A stretch of 10,531 nucleotides of DNA, from NCBI GenBank assembly GCA_902795255.1, contig CADBKS010000104.1, positions 1-10,531 of the forward strand, in the 5' to 3' direction. The DNA is from an uncultured Chloroflexota bacterium. Lineage in GTDB: Bacteria > Chloroflexota > Anaerolineae > Anaerolineales > Anaerolineaceae. The translations under genes were made by a program, and so were the position numbers. Of this stretch, positions 5,482-10,531 are shown in pieces. Position 1 is the first letter of the stretch, and every line of letters starts with the position of its first letter. The notes under the pieces are model-generated. The model saw only the letters and a program-made list of their open reading frames with translations, was not told the origin of the DNA and did not search any database.

Positions 5482-7488
5482 ATGAATAAGACCCTTCGGA
5501 ATTTCGGTGTTTTCATTATGGTCATCAGCGGAATGCCCATCATCTCCATGCTGGTTTCCATGCCATACGTGATGCGGCAGACAGGCCGGCCTTTCAGTGA
5601 ATTGCTTCCCACATACCTTCTGCTGTTTCTTCTCTTTGCGGCCGTATTCTTCGCCGGCTTTGCTGTTTTCAGAAAATACCGTAAGGAACCTGCCGCCAAA
5701 AAGATATCTCCGGCTCCTGACACCCAGGAATCCGCTTCCGCTCCGGAAACAAAGCAGACCGGGGATCCCGGCAAGGTGATCCTGTACCGTCATCCCTGTC
5801 CGGAAAAAGCGGTCGACCAGAACCCGAATGTTCCGGTGCTGGCCGAACTGACCGGTGAATTCCGGAACGGCGTTCCCCTGGTAAGTACCGGTTATTATGA
5901 GCCGTCGGACGGAACTGCCCTGTGGAATACGGAAAGTCATCCCGTTCCCGAGGCAATGCAACCGCGGCTGATTCCGGATTCTCTTCAATCCTGGATCCTG
6001 GAAAACTTCAGATACGCGTCCGAGATCCCCTTCTGGCGGATGGAAAATACGCAGATGATCCGCTGGTGCGGAATGGTACGTGAACACTGCGGTCTGGGAA
6101 TGTTTGATTTTGTCGGAAATCCCTTCGAGGAGCGTCTGAGTGATGTGGGGAAAGACGGGCTTTACGATCGGTCCGGGGTCGGACTGTGGCTGAAGCTCAG
6201 AAACGGTCAGAATGTTTCGGAAGCGATCCGCGTACTGGCGCAGAAGGACCATGCCGGTGTGGCGGTCGTGCTCACGGAAGATCCGCATGTGCTTGACGGT
6301 GTTTCTGAATCGGACCGGAAACTGGCCGCGGAAAACGGCATCTGGTTCGGGCTGATGACCGGCAAAGACAGCATCAAAGACCTGGTGACCGGAGCGGAAT
6401 ACGGACTGGCTTCAGCCGAATATCCGGGCTCGGCGGATGACGCGGCGACTTATGGCGAATGGGAACTGCATGAAAAGAAGGCCCCGAAACCCTCTGCGGG
6501 GAATGCTGCCGGAGAAGTTGTTCCGGAGCCTGTATCCGAAGATGCTGCAGATACTGCTGCGGAAGAAAAACTGCGGGAAATGAAAGCGCTGATCCTGGCG
6601 GATTGCCGGGAACTGGGTGTAGACGATGAAACATACAGCCGCTGGGAAAAATCCGATATGCGGGACCGGCGGGAATCCGGTGAGGCGATGACCTTTACTT
6701 ACGATCCCGGCAGCGGGAAATATACGATCGAAGATCACGAAAAAGGAAAGGTCAGCGGCGGGATCTCTTCGTCGGATCCGCTGGATTTCCGTTTTCGGTT
6801 TCTCCAAACCTTTGTACTGAAGGCGCGTTCAACTAAGGATCCCAAACGCCGGGCAGAGACAGAAGAATTCATGGCAAAAACACGGGAAAAATTCAGCGGT
6901 ACGGCCTTCTATCAGGTCATTCTGACCAGCTGTAAAAACGAATGGTGGGATTTTCTTCAGCCTGCTGATACCTGGGGCCGGCTGATCCTGGAAGACGGGG
7001 ACCATCATCCGACACTTCTCGCACTGGAGAAAAACGCTTTTATCGGCCTGCTGGGTTTCCGCTATTATCTCGCGCGGATCGATGGGAAAACCTATCCAGC
7101 ACAGTTTGGACAGGAGCGGCAGATCGAGCTGCTTTCCTGCAGACCCATCAATGAAAATACCCGGCCCTATGAATATGCGGAAGGCTTTATCACTCCGGTG
7201 AATCCTGATGAACTGGATGATTTCTGCGTTTACAAGCTCGCCGCGGACTACCGCGGGGACTGCTACCCGGTGCAGATGGTTTCCGGTCATTTCAAATCTC
7301 TGGACCTGAGCGCGTCCCGCAGCCAGTATAAAACAGCACAGGCGCAGGGCTTCCGCTATGATATCAAAGACAGCCTCTGCGAGGCAAGTGTACCGCTCAC
7401 CGACCTTGAAAATCTGCGCATCCGTGAGAAAAGCATCCTGAGTTACATGAAAGCCAATGGCCGCCCTCCCAGCGACCCCTTCCATTGA
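5482..7488 (+). CDS. Two-helix membrane protein of unknown function with a restriction-endonuclease-like central region
   Basis: I do not recognise this 668-residue protein as a named family. Two hydrophobic helices lie at about 8-29 and 41-63. FRKYRK right after the second one suggests that the large remainder is cytoplasmic. A Pro/Ala/Ser-rich linker (about 69-96) follows. A folded region at about 160-302 includes VGKDGLYDRSGVGLWLKLR (222-240), then NVSEAIRVLAQKDHAGVAVVLTE and KLAAENGIWFGLMTG. This order resembles Mrr-type restriction endonuclease domains (GxDGGxD, then QxK, then a helix, then a GVLVT strand). The equivalent of Q/ExK is L-W-L-K (K238), so catalysis is doubtful. A second low-complexity linker (about 311-365) leads to a C-terminal region (365-668) rich in Trp and Tyr that I cannot assign. 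The gene stands alone between its own promoter and terminator. The fold assignment is inference. Confidence 0.8.
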   Translation: MNKTLRNFGVFIMVISGMPIISMLVSMPYVMRQTGRPFSELLPTYLLLFLLFAAVFFAGFAVFRKYRKEPAAKKISPAPDTQESASAPETKQTGDPGKVILYRHPCPEKAVDQNPNVPVLAELTGEFRNGVPLVSTGYYEPSDGTALWNTESHPVPEAMQPRLIPDSLQSWILENFRYASEIPFWRMENTQMIRWCGMVREHCGLGMFDFVGNPFEERLSDVGKDGLYDRSGVGLWLKLRNGQNVSEAIRVLAQKDHAGVAVVLTEDPHVLDGVSESDRKLAAENGIWFGLMTGKDSIKDLVTGAEYGLASAEYPGSADDAATYGEWELHEKKAPKPSAGNAAGEVVPEPVSEDAADTAAEEKLREMKALILADCRELGVDDETYSRWEKSDMRDRRESGEAMTFTYDPGSGKYTIEDHEKGKVSGGISSSDPLDFRFRFLQTFVLKARSTKDPKRRAETEEFMAKTREKFSGTAFYQVILTSCKNEWWDFLQPADTWGRLILEDGDHHPTLLALEKNAFIGLLGFRYYLARIDGKTYPAQFGQERQIELLSCRPINENTRPYEYAEGFITPVNPDELDDFCVYKLAADYRGDCYPVQMVSGHFKSLDLSASRSQYKTAQAQGFRYDIKDSLCEASVPLTDLENLRIREKSILSYMKANGRPPSDPFH

Positions 7489-7492
7489 TTTG

Positions 7493-7530
7493 AAAGTGGG
7501 ACAGGGAAAATTCTCCTGCCCCATTTTTTT
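7493..7530 (+). terminator. Rho-independent terminator after the membrane protein gene
   Basis: TGGGACAGG (7497-7505) pairs with CCTGCCCCA (7515-7523) with one A-C mismatch. Seven T follow at 7524-7530, facing AAA at 7493-7495. It begins 5 bp after the stop codon. On the minus strand the T-run is lacking, so the convergent phosphatase gene would be served less well. Confidence 0.75.
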
Positions 7531-7554
7531 ACTACAGTACTTGTACTACAGTAC
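7530..7554. repeat. Short GTAC-rich direct/inverted repeat at the end of the phosphatase gene
   Basis: ACTACAGTAC occurs twice (7531-7540 and 7545-7554), separated by TTGT. The same bases form an imperfect palindrome centred on AGTACTTGTACT (7536-7547). The second copy covers the last codons and TAG stop (7546-7548, minus strand) of the phosphatase gene. It abuts a terminator, as the two 33-bp palindromes do, and shares a GTAC core, but the similarity is too weak to call it a third copy. Confidence 0.5.
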
Positions 7555-8346
7555 GATGCCGTAGGGCTCCAGTTCGGCTTTCAGTTTGCTGTGGAGTTCG
7601 GGGTTGGCGATGATGAAGTCGTAGTATGGCTCTTTGAACGCGTCGGAGACACCGTCGAGGGCGGTGATCTTCACGCCGGCCTCTTTCGCGATTACGAAGC
7701 CGGCTGCTACATCCCAGGCACAGAGTTTGAGCGACCACATGCCGTCAAGCCGGCCGCAGGCGACGTAGGCGATCTCCAGCGCGGCGACACCGGTACGGCG
7801 GACACCGGCGGTGGTGCGCATGAAGTGCTCAAAAGCCGGAAAGTTGTTGATGCCTTTCTTTTCCATCAGGCTGATGGAAAAGCCGGTGACGAAGAGAGAA
7901 TCCTTCAGTTCCGTGTGCCCGGAAGCATGGATCGGATGGCCGTTGACGAAAGCGCCTTTGCCCTTTTCCGCGTAAAAACACTCGTCCCGCATCGGGTCGT
8001 AGACGACACCTTTGACGAGTTCGCCTTTAAAGGCATAGCCGATGGAAACGGCAAAAAGCGGCAGCCCGTGCGCGTAGTTCATGGTGCCGTCGCAGGGATC
8101 GATGTACCAGGCATGTTCGCTGTCGCCGGTGTGGGTGCCGGTCTCTTCGGTGACGATGGTGTGGCCGGGATACAGGGTGTTGATCCGGTCCATGATGAAG
8201 TTCTCGGACTTTTTATCCATTTCGGTGACAAGGTCGTCTTGCCGGGTCTTGGTTTTGATGTCGTGGTGCTTTTCGTAGCCTTCGCGCAGGATCAGGCCTG
8301 CCTGTTTGGCGATGAGGATGATGTCATTAATATCAGGCTGGGACAT
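7546..8346 (-). CDS. suhB: Inositol-1-monophosphatase family protein
   Basis: This 266-residue cytoplasmic, Mg-dependent, Li-sensitive-type phosphatase belongs to the IMPase/SuhB family, which hydrolyses inositol monophosphates and related sugar phosphates. The metal-binding motifs are all present: DLVTEMDKKSE (38-48), EETG (67-70), the WYIDPCDGTMN segment (80-90, ligands D83 and D86) and WDVAAG (211-216, ligand D212). The usual core motif is DPLDGTTN; here Leu is Cys85 and the second Thr is Met89, changes at non-ligand positions. Length is normal for the family. The start has GGGAG about 12 bases upstream, a rather long spacing. The gene is convergent with the membrane protein gene and divergent from clpB. 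The symbol is used in the family sense; other members act on NADP, fructose bisphosphate or PAP, so the exact substrate is uncertain. Confidence 0.92.
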   Translation of the reverse strand: MSQPDINDIILIAKQAGLILREGYEKHHDIKTKTRQDDLVTEMDKKSENFIMDRINTLYPGHTIVTEETGTHTGDSEHAWYIDPCDGTMNYAHGLPLFAVSIGYAFKGELVKGVVYDPMRDECFYAEKGKGAFVNGHPIHASGHTELKDSLFVTGFSISLMEKKGINNFPAFEHFMRTTAGVRRTGVAALEIAYVACGRLDGMWSLKLCAWDVAAGFVIAKEAGVKITALDGVSDAFKEPYYDFIIANPELHSKLKAELEPYGIVL

Positions 8347-8396
8347 GAGGATTTCGGTCTCCCTTCGAATTGTTCGGTTATTGTTTCACGGGATTA

Positions 8397-8424
8397 ATTT
8401 TACCTGATAATTGGTGTTTGGGAA
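8397..8424 (-). promoter_or_regulatory. Possible promoter of the inositol monophosphatase gene
   Basis: On the minus strand TAAAAT (complement of 8397-8402) is five of six to the -10 consensus, and TTCCCA (complement of 8419-8424) is four of six to the -35, spaced 16 bp. It lies about 50 bp before the ATG. The AT-rich setting makes this tentative. Confidence 0.35.
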
Positions 8425-8451
8425 GATTTTTGGAACCGCTCCGTAATCCGG

Positions 8452-8504
8452 CCGGCCGCACATCCTAATATGCGGCCGGAACTGCGATGCAAGGTGTGTT
8501 CCGG
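8452..8504. other. Two overlapping, mutually exclusive inverted repeats in the suhB-clpB intergenic region
   Basis: CCGGCCGCA (8452-8460) pairs perfectly with TGCGGCCGG (8471-8479). The end of that right arm is also the start of CCGGAAC (8476-8482), which pairs perfectly with GTTCCGG (8498-8504). The two stems share 8476-8479 and cannot form together. The segment lies upstream of both candidate promoters, so it may be a protein-binding or relic element rather than an RNA switch. Confidence 0.4.
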
Positions 8505-8553
8505 CATTTCGTGTGTTTTGAGATGGCTCCATGCCGCCGGCAGCCGTGTTGTT

Positions 8554-8570
8554 AATATCTTTCTGATATT
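8554..8570. promoter_or_regulatory. Inverted repeat upstream of the clpB promoter (operator candidate)
   Basis: AATATC (8554-8559) and GATATT (8565-8570) are separated by five bases and lie just upstream of the candidate clpB -35. The spacing suits a dimeric regulator. It is neither the HrcA CIRCE element nor a CtsR heptad repeat, and neither of those is found in 8347-8657. Confidence 0.25.
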
Positions 8571-8576
8571 TTGTAT

Positions 8577-8605
8577 ATGAAATCCTATCAGTATTGATGC
8601 ATAAT
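8577..8605 (+). promoter_or_regulatory. Candidate clpB promoter
   Basis: ATGAAA (8577-8582, four of six to TTGACA) and CATAAT (8600-8605, five of six to TATAAT) are spaced 17 bp. Transcription would start near 8612, giving a leader of about 45 bases. Other weak options exist in this AT-rich stretch, for example TTGTTA at 8549. Confidence 0.4.
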
Positions 8606-8630
8606 AAAACTGTAATGAAATGAAAATGAT

Positions 8631-8654
8631 CTTCCCGAATGGGGGAGGAGGTGA
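8631..8654 (+). promoter_or_regulatory. clpB Shine-Dalgarno with an overlapping hairpin
   Basis: AGGAGGTGA (8646-8654) is a near-perfect anti-SD match, ending three bases before the ATG. CTTCCC (8631-8636) can pair with GGGGAG (8642-8647) with one T-G wobble around GAATG, which covers the first bases of the Shine-Dalgarno. This fixes the start codon, and it could weakly gate translation. Confidence 0.6.
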
Positions 8655-8657
8655 AAT

Positions 8658-9923
8658 ATGAACTTCGATAAATATACACAGAAAGCCCAGGAGGCGATCT
8701 CCCAGAGCCAGCAGGTCGCGCTGGAATTCAGCCATCAGTCGGTCGAACCGGCTCATCTGCTCCTGGCGCTCCTGCGTCAGCAGGATGGGATCGTTCCGGC
8801 GCTCGTCACCCGGATCTCGGGCAGCGTCGCCGGTCTGCTGGATGCGGTGACGAAGGACCTGGAGTCCCGCCCGCGCATTTCCGGCAGTTCCACATCCCTG
8901 ACTCTGGCCCGCACGACCGCGGACGTTTTCAATAACGCGGAGTCGATCGCCAAAGGGATGCAGGATGAATATGTGTCAACGGAACATCTGCTGCTGGCCC
9001 TGTGCGACAGCATTGAGGGAAAGAAGCTTTCGCAGTTCGGGATCACGAAAGATTCCATCCTGCGTGCGCTGACCGCGGTCCGCGGTAATCAGCGCGTGAC
9101 CGGGCAGAACCCGGAAGATACTTATCAGGCACTGGAAAAGTACGGGCGCGACCTGACAGCGGTCGCCCGTCAGGGCAAGCTGGATCCGGTGATCGGGCGT
9201 GATGATGAGATCCGCCGCACGGTCCAGATCCTTTCCCGCCGGACCAAGAACAATCCTGCGCTGATCGGTGAGCCGGGTGTCGGTAAAACCGCAGTCGTTG
9301 AAGGGCTGGCCCAGCGAATCGTCAAGGGTGATGTCCCGGAAGGGCTGAAAAACAAGCGCCTTGTCCAGTTGGATATGTCCGCGCTGGTGGCAGGGGCGAA
9401 ATACCGCGGTGAATTTGAGGAACGTCTGAAGGCTGTGCTGAAGGAGATCACCGAATCCGACGGTGAGATCATCCTCTTCATTGATGAGATGCATACGATC
9501 GTCGGTGCAGGAGCCGCGGAAGGCTCCATGGATGCCGGCAACATGATCAAACCGATGCTGGCCCGCGGTGAGCTGCATCTGATCGGCGCGACAACGCTGG
9601 ATGAATACCGGAAATATATCGAAAAGGATCCGGCCCTGGAACGCCGGTTCCAGACTGTGCTGGTGGAAGAACCGTCTGTTGAAGATACGATCAGTATTCT
9701 GCGCGGTCTGAAACAGCGTTATGAAGTCCATCACGGTGTTCGTATTACGGACGGCGCGGTGATCGCGGCGGCTACGCTCTCTCACCGTTATATTGCCGAC
9801 CGGCACCTGCCGGATAAGGCGATCGACCTGATCGATGAAGCAGCGGCTCGTCTGCGGACGGAAATCGATGCAAATCATGCAGCTGGAGATCGAACGTCAG
9901 GCGCTGCTGAAGGAAACGGATAA
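8658..9923 (+). CDS. clpB: ClpB disaggregase, N-terminal half (N domain + NBD1), truncated by frameshift
   Basis: ClpB is the cytoplasmic hexameric AAA+ disaggregase that works with DnaK on heat-aggregated proteins. This frame encodes the Clp N domain with two repeats (residues 1-145) and a complete first AAA+ module. Its Walker A is GEPGVGKT (204-211), Walker B ILFIDE (272-277), sensor region GATT (310-313) and arginine finger ERRF (328-331); it ends with the [24 protein letters not shown] segment at 381-404. After D404 the frame leaves the ClpB sequence and runs 17 unrelated residues to TAA at 9921-9923. The family length is about 860 residues, so this is under half. The continuation is in the +1 frame with about 11 codons missing at the junction. 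The encoded fragment could bind and hydrolyse ATP but lacks the middle domain and NBD2. Either the gene is broken or the sequence has an error here. Confidence 0.93.
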   Translation: MNFDKYTQKAQEAISQSQQVALEFSHQSVEPAHLLLALLRQQDGIVPALVTRISGSVAGLLDAVTKDLESRPRISGSSTSLTLARTTADVFNNAESIAKGMQDEYVSTEHLLLALCDSIEGKKLSQFGITKDSILRALTAVRGNQRVTGQNPEDTYQALEKYGRDLTAVARQGKLDPVIGRDDEIRRTVQILSRRTKNNPALIGEPGVGKTAVVEGLAQRIVKGDVPEGLKNKRLVQLDMSALVAGAKYRGEFEERLKAVLKEITESDGEIILFIDEMHTIVGAGAAEGSMDAGNMIKPMLARGELHLIGATTLDEYRKYIEKDPALERRFQTVLVEEPSVEDTISILRGLKQRYEVHHGVRITDGAVIAAATLSHRYIADRHLPDKAIDLIDEAAARLRTEIDANHAAGDRTSGAAEGNG

Positions 9924-10531
9924 GGGCTCTCTGGACCGCCTTGAGAAGATCAAGCAGGAACTGTCGGACCTGAACGAAAAGTCCGCAGCACTCACCACGC
10001 AGTGGCAGACGGAAAAGGAATCCATCTCCAAACTGCGGAGTGTTAAGGAGTCAATCGAGGATCTGAACGTCCGCATCGAACAGGCGGAGCGTTACAATGA
10101 CTTTGAAAAGGCTGCGAAGCTGCGTTACGGCGATCTGCCCGCCCTGATGAAGGAACGGGACGAGGCTGAGGAAAAGCTGAAGGACCTGCAGGCCAACGGT
10201 GCGCTGCTGAAGGAAAATGTTGACGCGGAAGAGATCGCGGAGATCGTCGGCCGCTGGACCGGCATCCCGGTCTCACGCCTGCTGGAAAGCGAAATGCAGA
10301 AGCTGGTCCATATGGAAGACCGGCTGCATGAACGGGTCGTCGGCCAGGATGAGGCGGTGCGTGTCGTCTCCAACGCGGTCCGCAGAAGCCGTGCGGGACT
10401 TCAGGATCCGAACCGCCCGATTGGTTCATTCATCTTCCTTGGTCCGACCGGTGTCGGTAAGACGGAACTGGCCCGGGCTCTGGCGGAGTTCCTCTTTGAT
10501 GATGAACGCGCCATGGTTCGTATCGATATGA
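9868..10531 (+). CDS. clpB: ClpB disaggregase, C-terminal half (middle domain + start of NBD2), 3' partial
   Basis: From ATG 9868 ([17 protein letters not shown]) a second frame is open to the window edge and carries the rest of ClpB. First comes the coiled-coil middle domain: a heptad-rich stretch of about 110 codons with [16 protein letters not shown]. Then come [22 protein letters not shown] and the second AAA+ module ([32 protein letters not shown]), with Walker A GPTGVGKT at 10441-10464. It is unbroken for 221 codons, so the lesion is single and probably recent or artefactual. Compared with E. coli ClpB, about 10-11 residues between EID and the IMQL segment are absent, which fits a deletion of about 32 bp. 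The region overlaps the end of the first half by 56 bp. Independent translation from 9868 or 9877 is possible, but only a weak purine-rich stretch precedes it. Confidence 0.88.
   Translation, partial: MQIMQLEIERQALLKETDKGSLDRLEKIKQELSDLNEKSAALTTQWQTEKESISKLRSVKESIEDLNVRIEQAERYNDFEKAAKLRYGDLPALMKERDEAEEKLKDLQANGALLKENVDAEEIAEIVGRWTGIPVSRLLESEMQKLVHMEDRLHERVVGQDEAVRVVSNAVRRSRAGLQDPNRPIGSFIFLGPTGVGKTELARALAEFLFDDERAMVRIDM

Noticed and set aside
4745..5485. Open frame of 246 codons on the plus strand over fcl
   Set aside because: It is antisense to an unmistakable GDP-fucose synthase and has biased, low-information composition.
7591..8397. Open frame of 268 codons on the plus strand over the IMPase gene
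   Set aside because: It mirrors the phosphatase gene; the product is rich in Gly, Val, Asp and Phe, the usual antisense shadow, with no RBS.
8347..8657. CIRCE or CtsR operator upstream of clpB
   Set aside because: Neither the TTAGCACTC-N9-GAGTGCTAA pattern nor the AGTCAAA-type heptad repeat is present.
8400..8756. Minus-strand open frames upstream of and into clpB
   Set aside because: They overlap the clpB start and its promoter region, have no recognisable domain, and are unlike any leader or small protein I know.
8976..9878. Open frame of 300 codons on the minus strand within clpB
   Set aside because: It is antisense to conserved AAA+ motifs and is a shadow of codon bias.
10217..10531. 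Plus-strand open frame of 104 codons near the right edge
   Set aside because: The true ClpB C-terminal frame, with Walker A GPTGVGKT, is the neighbouring one that stays open to the edge. This frame gives only Arg/Ser-rich sequence.

Overview
The window is ordinary bacterial chromosome with dense coding, strong Shine-Dalgarno sequences, rho-independent terminators and sigma70-type promoters. The gene set is an ABC importer, a peptidase family C69 protein, GDP-fucose synthase, an inositol monophosphatase and ClpB. Base composition is moderately GC-rich, and the ABC and clpB genes favour C or G at third codon positions. It looks like an anaerobe of the Clostridia or Anaerolineae kind, but the sequence alone does not settle the phylum. 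The binding protein has a plain signal peptidase I signal rather than a lipobox, which is not what is usually seen in monoderm Firmicutes.

Layout. 2-2145 (+): the 3' end of an ABC ATPase gene and its AfuA/FbpA-like binding protein gene, closed by a terminator at 2218-2260. 2271-4355: a block bounded by two near-identical 33-bp palindromes (16-bp arms, one central base). It holds a small ORF broken by an amber codon and a secreted C69 dipeptidase gene. The dipeptidase signal peptide is in a different frame from the mature enzyme, and the switch falls on a run of eight T. 4373-5317 (-): GDP-L-fucose synthase, with its own terminator and an extended -10 promoter. It is divergent from 5482-7488 (+), a two-helix membrane protein of unknown function whose central part resembles a degenerate Mrr-type restriction endonuclease fold. 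7546-8346 (-): an inositol monophosphatase family gene, convergent with the preceding gene. 8658-10531 (+): clpB, split by a frameshift plus a loss of about 11 codons at the start of the coiled-coil middle domain. The second half stays open to the window edge.

How the genes relate. The ATPase and binding protein belong to one import system whose permeases are probably upstream of the window. The other genes are single transcription units with no evident shared pathway. Fucose synthase supplies GDP-fucose for surface glycans, C69 trims peptides outside the membrane, and ClpB is a stress disaggregase.

Three reading-frame lesions (small ORF, C69 leader, clpB) lie within 8 kb. Each could be biology or sequence error, and raw reads would decide. 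The most interesting structures are the covarying palindrome pair, the T8 frame switch before the C69 nucleophile, and the membrane-anchored nuclease-like protein. I found no CRISPR array, tRNA, rRNA, transposase or prophage gene.
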